Assembly (NCBI GenBank): GCA_949987695.1
Contig: OX465288.1
Span: forward strand, 35,725,604 to 35,789,603
Origin: Merzomyia westermanni
Lineage: Eukaryota; Arthropoda; Insecta; Diptera; Tephritidae
Length of the DNA: 64,000 bases
Direction of reading: 5' to 3'
Shown: positions 31,800-44,000 of the stretch, piece after piece
Layout: each line of letters starts with the position of its first letter
How positions within the stretch are numbered: the stretch's first letter is position 1
Made by a program: the position numbers and the translations under genes
Notes under the pieces: generated by a model
Database searches by the model: none
What the model was told of the DNA's origin: nothing
What the model saw: the letters and a program-made list of their open reading frames with translations, nothing else

Positions 31800-31972
31800 C
31801 AAATGTAAATTTTTGCTCGGTTAACAGGTAATCGACCATTCATCGCCGGTAAAGTTTATCGGCCGTTAATCGGCCGATTTGTGCTAATCGGCCATTATGA
31901 AAACGGTTTTTAGCCAAACCACCGATTAAATTCCGATTAAGCACTAACCGGCTTTTATAAAGCAGCCCTAAA
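31800..31972. mobile_element. MITE related to the 17658 element, left end decayed
   Basis: The right end CTTTTATAAAGCAGCCC followed by TAA resembles the ends of the MITE at 17658-17773. The interior repeats CGGCCGATT/AATCGGCC in both orientations (near 31857-31900) and TTAATCGG/CCGATTAA. No matching left terminus was found, so it is truncated or decayed. Confidence 0.5.
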
Positions 31973-32039
31973 TGATAAAATGCCTATTGCATGGACCCAG
32001 GGTATAACGGAGTTGTTGTTGTGTGCCTAAAGTATCAAC

Positions 32040-33480
32040 TCTTTTATTCAACATTGTCATCAGGCTCTTCTAACGGATAGGTAAGAGTTCAGTCTGTTAC
32101 AGTATCCAGAACGAAGTTGGACCAGCATGACCCTTGTCTCCCTAGGCAGTTCGCGTTCCTCATCGGTAACAGGTGGAGCTTGTGCCTGTAGGACTGCCTT
32201 CACCGGACTAGAGCTGACAAAGGAGTTTACCGACTCCCTGGAGGCTGGCCGATTGACTTGTAAGTTGCCAGTAACGTTTCTTTATCTTTCCCCCAAGTAC
32301 TGCCAGCTAGTGACTTGAGGATTTTTACGGCTTTGTACCTTATCACCAAAGGTGATGAATATTTTGTCGTTATGTTTGGTCGGATTTGACAAGGATTTTA
32401 CAGTGGACCATAGTTTGCCAACACCAGCAGAGAGGTTGCAGGACCTTAGGTGCTCCTCCCATTTGGCGCGTTTGTGTTGATCAACCAGTCGTCTGATTTC
32501 CGCATTGAGATCTTGAATTTGGGTATCCGTAGGGTCCAAGCGTCGCACATGGTCACGTTCATTTGCCAGTGCCGCTGCCTCTGCGGGGAAATACGGACGT
32601 ACTTCCTTAATTCTACCTGACGGAATGTATTAATTAGAGGCTGAAGCTATGACCATTCGAAACGCTTTTCCCCCCTGCTCTTACGTCAGACGGGATGGAA
32701 AGAGCATCGAAGGTACTCTCAGTGAAGTTAATAAAACCAACCCAATTAGCTTTGCTGAAATTAGTGAAAGTGTGATTTTCAGAAGTGACAAAGTCATTGG
32801 GGCGATCGATTGAGAGGACTATCGATAAATGATCCGATGCAAGACTTAGATTCGGTCGCCAGTCAACGCAGTTTATGAGACCAGCGCTGACGATAGTAAG
32901 GTCTGGCGAACTAGAACAATTTACCGCGACTCTCGTGGGGGCATCCCCTTTCACAGTGCTAAACGTCGACTCATCTATTTGTGCAGCCAGCTCCTGTCCC
33001 CTACCACCAACCTGTAGGCTCAAGTGCCACAGGTCGTGGTGTGCGTTGAAGCCTCCGAGGATTAAACGATTATCGCCTCTGAGTAAAGCACTGACGTCAG
33101 GGTGGTAATCCCTCGGACAGCAGGTGGAGGTATATAAATGTTAATTATTTCAAGATCAACATCGCCTGACAGGACAACCATACCTTGACGTTCTAAGATG
33201 TTGTCCCTCGGGTCGACATCAGGCTCAAATAGACGATATTGCACAGATTGATGAGTGATGAAGGCAAGTCCACCCCCAAGTCCCCTCTCACGGTCACACC
33301 GGTGGATGTTTTAGCCATCACAGGTCCGAAGATCTGATCGGGCGCCTAGCTTTGTTTCTTGAATAGCAGCAATCTTGATATTCCGCCGCTTCATAAAGTT
33401 CACTATCTCACTAACCTTGCCGGTTAAGCCGTTGCAGTTCAACTGTAGGACACGAAAGTGCGAAGAGGGAGAAATAGTCA
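32040..33480 (-). pseudogene. Jockey-like LINE fragment (endonuclease and linker)
   Basis: Reading down the minus strand: VLQLNCNGLTGKVSEI-like text near 33440, YRLFEPDVDPRDNILERQGM (33170-33240), DLEIINIYIPP, SLQVGGRGQELAAQIDES (about 33000), SLASDHLSIVLSI (near 32840, the SDH box of the endonuclease intact), then RRLDPTDTQIQDLNAEIRRL and GVGKLWSTVKSLSNPTKHND. It then jumps to a C-terminal segment near 32050-32230. RT proper is missing. Frameshifts and deletions make it non-functional. Confidence 0.8.
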
Positions 33481-34090
33481 AGGACTGGTGCGTATGCCTC
33501 GGAGTGTTTAAGCCTAGTTAATGCCCAAAACATAGCTTCTCCAATTAAAAAGTCAACCCGACCTACCCGAGGTGAAACATAAATATGAATATCGTCAGAC
33601 GTTAGTGCTTTGCGGTTATAACAACAACACAAATATATACTCTTTAACAAATTTTGCCCAAGTCCCTTATGGATGAGCACTATCATGATGCAAATTGGCA
33701 CGGCAACCAAGCTTACGCATCTGTATGTCTCAGGTTTACCTATTTCAGTGTAACACAATTTAAACCGTATCTACGGATGGACGTACAGACTTAGGAGGAG
33801 GAAAGCCATGATGGCGTAGAAGGTTGTTCGTGGTCATATCGAAAATTTCACAGTACAGCCGGGATAGTATTTTAATTTTTGTCTAAACTGCGATATCCGT
33901 AATTGAAACTAATCTGGCTATTTATGACGTTACTTTGCTGAACTAGCCGGAAGCACTCTTATCTGATCCACGCTGAACGATTTCGTCGGTCATCTCGTTT
34001 CCCTGCATATTATGATGGTCCCATTACACATTCATAAGTGGACCATGATGCCCGTACTGCATGCCTCTTGAAGAGCCTACGCATAGCTAG
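33481..34090. other. Unassigned region
   Basis: No gene or clean element end; sequence near 33780-33850 vaguely recalls SINE-like repeat 2 but is too diverged to call. Confidence 0.35.
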
Positions 34091-34096
34091 GAACAT

Positions 34097-34330
34097 GGCT
34101 GACCCCCGAGGTAGGTATGATTGTCGAAAGAGGCGAATAAAATCTACATTTACCGGCGTCAATTAAGGCGGTACCAAGGTATATCTGGGAAAGGTGGTAC
34201 ATACCACATGCAGGGCAAATATTTTTTATGGTGGGGATCAGTCTGAATAAGTAACAGTTTGACCTGTTACAATAATCAGAGCGAAGTTGTGCTAGCATGA
34301 CTCTAGTCGATCCGTCGCCTACCATACCAT
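34097..34330 (-). pseudogene. Jockey-like LINE C-terminal fragment with SINE-like head
   Basis: Minus-strand STRVMLAQLRSDYCNRSNCY, LFRLIPTIKNICPACGM (34200-34325) is the C-terminal zinc region of the jockey-like LINE. Immediately downstream of it (34097-34140) is CCCGAGGTAGGTATGATTGT CGAAAGAGGCGA, a diverged head of SINE-like repeat 2. The two families are adjacent here as well as nested at 22079. Confidence 0.6.
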
Positions 34331-34689
34331 GAAGGGAATGATCTAATCAAGTTTGTGATCTTAATGTAGTTCATATCGACTAACTTCCCTCATAGCATTG
34401 CCCCGTAGGCTATAATTGGTTGTATAACTGCTTTGTACATCCATGCTGTGATCAGACATCACATCTTACCTAGCATTCTTTTTGAGACATACATACGGCC
34501 GCTTGACCCTATGACCTGTCTTTTTAAGTGTTGATGTTTCTAACAGGGCAAAAAACTGTATTGATTTAGAACGATTTTCCGTCGTACCTCGTACATTTTG
34601 GATGTTTTAGACAAACCGGTTTAGTGCTGTCCTCACTGTCGGTTTGCGTCTTTGGGTCAATGGGATTATGACTCTCCCCCTGCAGTGCT
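34331..34689. other. Unassigned region
   Basis: Possibly more LINE 3' sequence (the text near 34380-34450 resembles YKAVIQPIIAYG-type jockey thumb sequence on the minus strand), but it is too decayed to be certain. Confidence 0.3.
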
Positions 34690-35930
34690 ATAGTCCCAAT
34701 TTTTTTACCCAGCTGTACTAGTACACAGGGTATTATAGTTTTTTTCATATAACGGTGGTTTGTAACGGTATAAAATAATCGAGATAGATGAGTTCCATAC
34801 AGCAAAGTTCTTAGAATGAGATATTTGAATTAAATTTGGAACACAGATTACTTTCCTGTCAAAGTAAGTTGCTGTTTAAAATAGCCGAAATCGAACTATA
34901 ACCACGCCCCTTTTTTCGATATGGAAAATATCGAAAAACATATAAAACTAAAAACTTCAATAATAAAAGCAGCTACAATAATGAAATTTAGTAGCTTTAT
35001 TGAATTAATCATTCTATTGACGAATTTGACCAAATTTGCGTAAAAGGGCGTGGCACCGACCACATTCACATTTCAAACCTGTTAATAACTTCAGAACCGT
35101 TTATGCTAGAATAACGAAACTTGGTGGGAGGCATACTATTGTTGTGCTACATACATCCATAGAAAATAGCGAAATCGCTTTTCAACCACGCCTACTTTTT
35201 CATAAAAGTTATCTGAAAAGCAGGTAGAAAGTTTGCATTGGCCATATCTCATTGACTGATACAGGTAAAATGATGTAATTTGGCTGTTACATCAACTGTC
35301 TTATTTTTTATGAAAATTTTGCAAAATTGTGGAACGTGGGCGCAGCACCGCCCACTTATGAGTCAAGCAATTTTTAAATTCGACTGTTAATAACTTCAGA
35401 AACGTTTATTGTTGAGGTTAAACCAGACATTCTACGTCTAATTTGCTCCGAATATATAGCGAATTCGGGGTTTTCCTAGTAGGAACGGCAATTAAATCTT
35501 AAAATTGCATGGAGGGGTGGCATTGTCCATTTTTTCACAACTATATATAGCCTCTGCTATATATCTTCTAGGTACAGCGTCCATTAGGTTCTCTGAAAGT
35601 TTCTTTAATGTGATGAACTGTGGACGTCTATAGAGGACTAATAAACACGAAAATATTAGGGAGTGGCACCGCCCACTTTTCTAAAGTGGCCTACATCTTG
35701 CTTAAAAGACAAATATATCCAACTACCCTTAATCTGAGCAAAATCATTTCGTAGTTATGACGAGTTGGAAAATTATATGGCGGGGCGCGTGGCACCACCT
35801 ACTTTTCAAAAACTATATGTACCCTATGTTGTGGAAATTTCATAAATATCGGTCGAGTTCTTTAGACGTCCATAAAAGACACACATTCATTTTTATACCC
35901 AGCTGCACTAGTTATTTATAAGATTGTAAA
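34690..35930 (+). repeat. GTGGGCGTGGC repeat block 2
   Basis: Begins with ACCCAGCTGTACTAGTACAC and AGGGTATTATAG, then shows CC-GCCC palindromic cores at intervals: ACCACGCCCC (34898), AGGGCGTGGCACCGACCAC (35044), AACCACGCCTAC (35186), GTGGGCGCAGCACCGCCCAC (35336), GTGGCATTGTCCA (35518), GGAGTGGCACCGCCCACTTT (35661) and GTGGCACCACCTACTTTT (35789). It ends near a second TTTTTATACCCAGCTGCACT at about 35892. This is the same family as block 1 (9140-10500) in the other orientation. Confidence 0.65.
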
Positions 35931-36029
35931 ATAAAGTGCTGCCGTTACATAAATACTTTAAAGTACCTGGGTGACCGAGCCTTGCTCTGTATTTTTCGAA
36001 TTTGTCGCATAATCTTACTTACCAAGAGC

Positions 36030-36930
36030 ATAAATTTCCAAAATAGATTTCCAAAATATCGAACACTAACCACAAAAAGTAAACGCGAATCATTGGTAAG
36101 ATTCGGTTAAACCGTTCCCGAGATAGTGATCGACATAAGAAGGAATAATTAAAATGCAGTCAGGTGCCAACCCTAGGTGGCAATCCTACTTAAAAATATT
36201 CTGGTTGGTATACGGCCTCAAATACCTTCCGTTTGATACCCATATTGCCATATATTGCTTAATATTTAAAAAAAAATCGGAAAGGTGGCAACCCTCTAAG
36301 CTTCCTTTAATGGCAACATCCAAGTAGAAAATCTTAGAAGGAAGCATACTATCCATCTACCAAATTTCATGGAAATCGGTTTTGCCGTTCCCGAGATAGT
36401 GGTCGATATCTGAAGGAATAAATAAAATGCGGTCAGGTGGTCAGAAAATATTTTGGTTGGTATACGGCCTAAAATACCTTTCATTTGATACCCATATTCC
36501 CATATATTGCTTAATATTAAAAAAAAATCGGAAAGGTGGCAACCCTCTAAGCTTCCTTTAATGGCAACATCCAAGTAGAAAATCTTAGAAGGAAGCATAC
36601 TATCCATCTACCAAATTTCATGGAAATCGGTTTTGCCGTTCCCGAGATAGTGGTCGATATCTGAAGGAATAAATAAAATGCGGTCAGGTGGTCAGAAAAT
36701 ATTTTGGTTGGTATACGGCCTAAAATACCTTTCATTTGATACCCATATTCCCATATATTGCTTAATATTTAAAAAAAATTGATATAGGTGGCAATCCTGT
36801 GAATCACCCCAAGTGGCAACACCAAAGTAGAAAATCTTAAAACAAAGGATACTACCCATATACTAAATTTCATCCAAATCGGTTAAGTCGTTCCTGCACT
36901 TCTCGTTTGTTCGTCGCCGCGAAGAGTTGG
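36030..36930. repeat. Tandem repeat, 251-bp unit
   Basis: Two virtually identical units start at 36290 and 36541 (AACCCTCTAAGCTTCCTTTA), a period of 251 bp. Diverged units flank them at about 36030-36289 and 36780-36930. Each unit has a 'CCAAATTTCATGGAAATCGG' segment, CCGTTCCCGAGATAGTGGTC and GGTATACGGCCTAAAATACC. The identity of the central pair implies a recent duplication. Open frames inside it (36296-36607, 36547-36735) are repeat shadows. Confidence 0.85.
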
Positions 36931-37784
36931 CAAAAATATCCCTATAGCCCAACCAAATTATAAAAAGGGCTTTGAATATTTGGTTGAGCAAAAAATATAG
37001 ACTGTAGGGGTATTTCTTGCAGTCTCTTAATAGTTTTTTTCTCGATTAAAATTACATACAAATATTCGTTTATGCTTATAAACTTCGTGTAACATAAAAA
37101 TGGAAATAATTTATTTTCATATAATAAAATACATTCATATATAACGGAGATAACGGGTCTTGCTTAACAAACGGAGCAATCGCTAACAAACGGGACTTTG
37201 ATTAAACACGTGGACTAAAACCAAGAATTATTGTTGTCGTTTTAAATTATAATAAAAACTTTGGTTTAATTGAAAGAATGGAAACTGCTTCAAAATGAAT
37301 ATAATCTGCAAAATCTTAATAAACCACTCGAATATAACCTAATAATACAGATGGATAATCTATGCCATTAAATTTTTCACGTTGATTTTAATATCTTAAG
37401 CAGAACCTGGCATATACGAGTACACATAGGCTTCACAACCTAGTATGTCATGATGAGCTTGATTGAAAATTTAGTATACAACATACATATATTGGAAAAA
37501 TAAAAGTTTTTATTATTAACTGGAATATAACAAGTTATATTAGAGGGATAACCTGGATTTTGGGAACCTGCCGGTTCTTTCCAACCAACTCAGAATCAAA
37601 AAAAAAAAAAAAATAAGTCGTTCCTGAGAAAGTAGTGGATATACAAATATACAAGAATAACTCCTTTAAAGTTATAATATTATACTTAATGTACCACATT
37701 GCTAGATGAATCATAATTGTTTGGAAGGTTTGTCACCATTTAAGAAGAAAAGGAATAATTATACAATTCAGATTTTAAAACTTG
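36931..37784. other. Unassigned AT-rich region
   Basis: Intergenic sequence downstream of the FAM234-like gene. A palindromic stretch (CAACCAAATTATAAAAAGGG and TTGAATATTTGGTTGAGC) is near 36950-36990. Nothing else recognised. Confidence 0.4.
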
Positions 37785-37790
37785 TTTATT
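37785..37790 (-). terminator. Polyadenylation signal of the FAM234-like gene
   Basis: TTTATT on the plus strand is AATAAA on the minus strand, 238 bp downstream of the FAM234-like stop codon at 38028-38030. Confidence 0.5.
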
Positions 37791-38027
37791 TTCTTATTAT
37801 TTTTACTCAGTAGATGAATGAATAAAATGAAAATAAATACATATAATTCACATCGAAATGTTAACTTTGAGGAAAAAACTTTGGCACAAAAATTAAAAAC
37901 TGAAAAAAACAACACACATGTAAAAATAGTCTCAAATGTAGTTTAGTGCTTGCTCGGACTTGCGCCGAAAAAACTTATTTCATATCCCTCTCTATCTAGC
38001 CTTCTTCTACCTAAACCCTAACTTAAG

Positions 38028-41000
38028 CTAATTAGCATAGTAACCATGCCCACCATTACCCATATACTCCGTCCAATGCTGCATTTCTATATCATCAAGT
38101 TCGGAGCAGACCTCGCCAGTTTGCAACGCACGACACGTACACGTTATGCTTATCCGTGTCACAATCAACTGTGATTCGTACAGTGGCACATGCGGCGTCA
38201 CATTAACTAGGCGCTCGCTTAAACATTGTTTGAGGAATTGTTTGCGCAGTATGCGCAGATTGTCCAAAGTGCCTAATGGACGATTGGGAAGAAACAATGA
38301 ATTAAGCTTTGCCAAGAAGAGAAACCGTTAATACTCACTTTTATATGCGCTTATCTTCTCTTCCACACAGTTGAGATCTTGTGGTAAAAAGAGTGGCGGA
38401 TATGTTTCCGATTCGCGTATGTTCAGTACGAAGGCAAAATCTACCGTTGAGCGTGTGCCATTCAACGACTTCAATAGCACACCTGTCGATGATATCGAAG
38501 CTAAAAACCATTCATCCGATTCACCACCAGACGTCGTTGGAGTTGACCTCGTTGTGGTCTCTGCATGCTCTGCCGTGTGAGTTTGCACCATGTCGACACG
38601 TTTCGGTCGACTACGTTTACTTTTTTGAATCGTGTCCTCATTCATTGAGGAGTAATCGTATTTGTGTGACTCTTTGATGGCATCACGCTCTTCTTTCTCC
38701 ATTTCGAGATCCCACAAACTAAGTGGTTCCTGCTTATCCAAACTATTTTGTGGTACACCACCGGTGGGTACAGTTTTTGTAGCATTTTGTTCATCCTCAA
38801 AGAATGTAATGTCGCTGCGTACATCACGATTGCCGGGGTATTTTGTGCGTAAGCGAATGGAGTGCTCATTTTGCAGTATGGGTTGTACTACTTCGTTGTC
38901 CGGGTAGGCTGCGTCGTAGTCATCACGAGGTGCTACTTCAGCTTCGTAGTCTTTTGGCTGAGAAGAAATTAATAAAGGATTAAAAAACCAGTATGTATAA
39001 GCAAAATAATATTAGGATTGGGTAGAAGCGAACTTGACTCATACTTAGTATTATTTACCCAGCAGTGAGTTTTCAGTTTATGACACTCCCAATCATATAG
39101 TCGTCCCCCTAGCTAAGTTGTAGTACTTCACCCTTAGCGTAGCTGAAGTATTTTCGCAAGCTCCCAGGAAATGTTCATTCGGGCACACAAATATGATCTT
39201 TGTTCTGTTACTTAGCAGTAAACCTACATCTAGTTCTATTCATTGCATAAGAAGCACGACGGTAAATTACTCTACATCTCCGTTAATAAATCAACTAGAG
39301 TTTTAGCGCAGCATCAAATTCTTTCAAGCCTCGTTCGGTTTACTACTTCTGGTGATCAACGTCACTTCAACTTTCAAGATCAGGTGAAGTGCTAATATCA
39401 AGGGGTCTCGGTGATTATGTAGGAATACCATGGAAACGGCTGGACTTATCTAACCGGGTGGCTCTGAGAATGTGCGCCTAATAGTTAATAAAGCAATTTA
39501 AGGTTAAAAAGCTCAAAAAAGCTTCCACGCATATGCAGCTTTTAAGACAGTAGCAATAGTAAGAGATCCATTCCCAATCTGAGTACGGAATGCAATGATG
39601 AAACATCGACATAGTTCAATGAATTACAACCCAGCGGCTTCATTGGCTAGTCCACATTGTGCCTATGAATAAAGATGCGGCGGCCCAGAGGGTATACTTA
39701 GCGGCACTTGTCAGTGGAAGCACAGGAAGAGCTAGATAACCACTCCAACGAAAAGCCCAATTGTAAACCGATTTAAGATATTATGGTGTTTCCAATTGAC
39801 GCCAGAAAGTACCGAACCCGTTTAAAGGGTTAATCCTTAATTTAAGTAAGAAGATAGTAAAGCTCTATCATTAACACTGCTAGAAATCGAAATCGCCAAA
39901 ATAGAACACTATAGCCCTCAAGTACTACGACTTCGAACCACATTCTTTAAACCATTCGCCAACAGCAAAACAGCAGCAGCTAGGAAGGTGCTTTGAATAT
40001 CATGCTGAATGCTAACTCCAACTTTATACCTCATGGACAGATGACAGGAGCAGATGACGCAGGTTCAAACGACCTGATCATGACGGTCGAAGTCGCCACA
40101 GTCAAGGGCGCAGGTTGAATACTATCAAGCTCTACCACGTCAAACTTCAGCTTTTGCTTCGACAACTAAGCGAGAGTTTTATCTCATCAGTGTTGAGGTC
40201 GAAAGTAATCAGAAATGCTTAGCCTCGCTTTCGACTGTCTCGCACTATTTTACAATAAACATCAGAGTATGTTACTTTGGTATCTCGTGAAAATAATGCT
40301 CGGATGTATTAGCACGATTGAGTACTTCTGACGTGGGCTGTAAGGAATCCGGCGTTGCACCGGGGCGCGTAGTCTGCTCTTGATTAGATGGGCCACGAGT
40401 CAGCTGAACAAGCGCTGGGCTGACGTTAGCACTTGCAGTGCAGCGCTATCCTTTTGGCGGGAGGTAGATTGGCGCTCTGCTGCTCAATCAGAGAGGATGA
40501 CGGGTTGAAATCATCGAGTTCCTTCATACTTTGTTGTCCAGCTTTTGCCACAAGGAGACGATGCTACTTCGGCCTTGGGTGACTCGGTTCTTCAGACGAC
40601 TTTTCGAAGGTCGCTGTCACGTACTTATAAGCAATGATTAGTAGGCAATTATTTAAACGGATTTTTTAATTTGTAATGATTATTTTAATTGTCTTTCATT
40701 TCAATTATTTAAGATTATTAAAAAAATCAAAAATTATCAAAAATAATTAAAAAAAGTGTTTTGATTACTTTTGATTTTTTTTTATTTTCTCTTGATTTTT
40801 TTCAGTATTATTGATGTGTATATTTATGTGATTCTACAACAATACTGAAAAAAAAAACAAAAAAATCAAAAATAGTCAAAAGTAATCAAACAGTTTTTTT
40901 TTGATTGTTTTAGATCTTTTTTAAATTTCATAAAAAATTATAATTTTTTTTGATTATTTATTTAATTATTTGGCAAATAATCATTAAAATTTTAAAGTAA

Positions 41001-44000
41001 TGGTAATCAATCATTCCGGTAATCATTACGAAAACCGGTAATTATTACGATAGTAATCATTATTTGACAGGTCTGGTACTATTACATCATACCTTTATGT
41101 TGTGGCGATTATTCTGAAGCATATACCATCCCTAACCCAATAACACTCCCACCACTAGTTAAACACAACAGAGATAACGATGGCTTCTCTTAAGCGTGCA
41201 AGCGTGTAACTAGGAAGAGGAAGAGAGATGGCGCGAGTGTTTGCGAATACGATGCAAAGAGGAGATGCCAATAAATAACACCGACCCTTCCAGAACACGA
41301 AAAGCGAACAACCAAGAAACTCCTAGGTGCGTGGGGTAGCACCCGGACTATATAAGGCAGTGACCAAGCAAGGCAGGTTGATCAGTTTATTTTCAAGTGT
41401 TGTTCAGTGAACAACTGCGAAGCTACCAAACTCTTAAATTTGTATTGCGTTTATTACTAGTAAATAAAACTAGCTATTAGTAAAAATATCTGTGCGTGTG
41501 TTTATTTGACTTTATATCGAACCGAGGATTGATAATCAAGGAATCATCGAATTCGTCACAATATTGTGCAAGTGAGCTATGGGGTGGCTGCCACCTACCC
41601 AACCCACGGTCGATGAGTGTAGGCTTGGCTATTGGTATTTTCATTTGGTATATCACAGTTATTTTCGGACGGATTCAGCCAAAATGGGCTCTCACTAGAC
41701 TCTATGCGATAGCACTTTGGGTAAAAAAGCTTCCAAGTCAAGACAATGAAATACATAAATAAAAATAGTTACCGGATCTCGCAGTTGTGCATTGCCATTA
41801 GTGGCATAACCAAAATAGCCAGGATAGCCGTTTTGTTTCGCGATATCGTAAACATTTTCAGCTGCTATTTCATTATTTGTTAACATATCTTGCAAAGCTT
41901 CCTGATCTAGCGTTGGATTTCGTAGCGGACTCTCTTTAAAGTGAGTTGGGTATTGATGTTTTGTTGCACGCTGCAAGTTATCGATATCAGCGCCTGCAGC
42001 AATTTTTTTCAAAAGCTCATCACGATTAACAGCTAACAGTTTTTTCAATAATTTCGGATGCTTCAGCGGTGATTTAGAAGTTTGCTTGGCATATTGTGGG
42101 CGCTGTGTGTGATTGAGATGAATTTCGATGTCGTCTTTAAGGGGAGCAAAGATGACAGAAATTGTTAGCTTACAAATATTATATGGTAAATCTAAGCCGG
42201 GACTAACCTATACTGAAAATCGCTGCACCTGGTGGTTCCATATGACGGGCGATCGCATACAGCTTAAGCACAGACGAGCTATTATAACGTAAACGACACG
42301 TGTCCGCACGTGATTGCAGTATGATGTCGCTGTCTAAAAAGTAAACACTCTCAATACAAAACAACCCAGCGCACTTAAAATTTGCAATTTACCTGGAATA
42401 AACTCGTACGCATCCTTTGCATCGTATTTATTTCGGCACTGCATTTGCCAATGCAAGAAGAAGTCGCCACCAAAAGTTTGTGATATGGATACACCACCCA
42501 ACAAACTATTCGAACCACCCGAATCGGTCAGCATAGTATTCAGCAAAGGCTTTCCAGTTTTTCCATCCAAAATAGTCGTTTGCGAATAATAATACACTGG
42601 AAACCCCGGACCAGTGTTGTATTTCACCATAAAATCTGTCACATTGTCATGATTGAAATGTCCCGGCACAATCGCGCTCACACTCTCACTCGCCGGAAAT
42701 GTATAATTCCATAACATACTAAAATTGCGTCCATCAAAAGCGTACACAGTCGAATTGAATGATGAGGCCACAATATCCGATATATGATCACCAGTAATAT
42801 CGGTTATCACCGCTGGCACCATTACACCAGAATGTTTGCTTTGAAAGAGCGGTGTGAACTGCTTTTCGCTGGTATATTGCATAAGCGATAGCAGCCGTAT
42901 GGTGTAAATGCCACCTGGTGTATTTTGTCCACCCGTAATAATCATCAGCAGCTCAGTGCCATCCTCTTTGGTTAGTACTTGTAGCGGTACGAAGACTTCC
43001 TCTCTGAATGGTGTCGGTATCGTGCGTATTATTTTGCCCGTTTTGCCCGAAATCACTTTTATGTGTCCTGCCTTGGTTTCTTCATGTTCCTCTAAGTGTG
43101 CTGCGAGTATTTCGGATATTTCATCACCATCCAAATCTCGAACGATATTAATGGTGTACAGATCCATTACTATAGGCGAGTTTGTTTCTACTTCAAGCTC
43201 ACGAAATTCCCAAATGTTATTACCATTGCGCCCATTAATAGCGAATATCATCTATGGGAAAAAATAAGAATGTAATGTTTCAAAGAAGGGGTTACCAAGT
43301 ACAAGCAAAGACCTGTGGCGAACGAGAGTTTCGCAAGGTTATGGATTCAGCCCCCGGCCGCTTCATTCCCGCTGGAAGAATCCCGGAAATTCGACCGAAT
43401 TTCCCTGCACACCGCAGAGCCCAGAATTAAAGATCTTAACGTGGAAATCTGACGGACGGTCAATGACTACAAGTTGACCAAGTGGAAGCAACACCTAGAG
43501 GCATGCAATCTCTCCGGCGGAGTCGGCAAATTATGGTCAACAGTCAAAGCCCTATCCAACACAAACACAAACACAACACAGCCACAGCTCGTGGCACTTG
43601 ACCTTTCCAAAGCCCTCGACACGGTCACGGCCTGCCTAAAAAGGTGGACCGCTAACTACCTCAACGGTCGGCATCCATCAGTCAAATTTATGAACAAGAA
43701 ATTTATACCACGAAGACAAGGGGTGCCGCAGGGTGGTGTCCTATACCCCTTTTGTTTAGTTTCTTTATTTCAAGTCTTCCTCCCCCACCAAAGGGAGTCT
43801 CCATCGTATCTTACGCTGACGACTGCACGATTATGGCTTCGGGTAAGGGCCTCTCCATTGACGAACTCTGTACGAAGATAAACCGTTACCTCCGAGATCT
43901 TTCCAGCTCTTTCACCGAGCGAGACCTGCCACTATCTCCGACTAAATCGCCGGCGACACTTTTTACGACGTGGAATGTGCAGATGGGACAAAAGTTAAAC

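Larger units (their letters stand above)
38958..41772 (-). other. Intron 6 of the FAM234-like gene
   Basis: Starts GTAACT after exon 6 and ends TTCTTCTCAG before exon 7, phase 0. It holds an AT-rich inverted repeat and an LTR-like sequence. The segment 39000-40630 contains no recognisable gene. Confidence 0.85.

Noticed and set aside
36296..36735. Two minus-strand open frames with identical ends
   Set aside because: They are the 251-bp tandem repeat read in one frame; no domain or start context.
42908..43267. Plus-strand open frame opposite FAM234-like exon 4
   Set aside because: Shadow of the conserved minus-strand exon.
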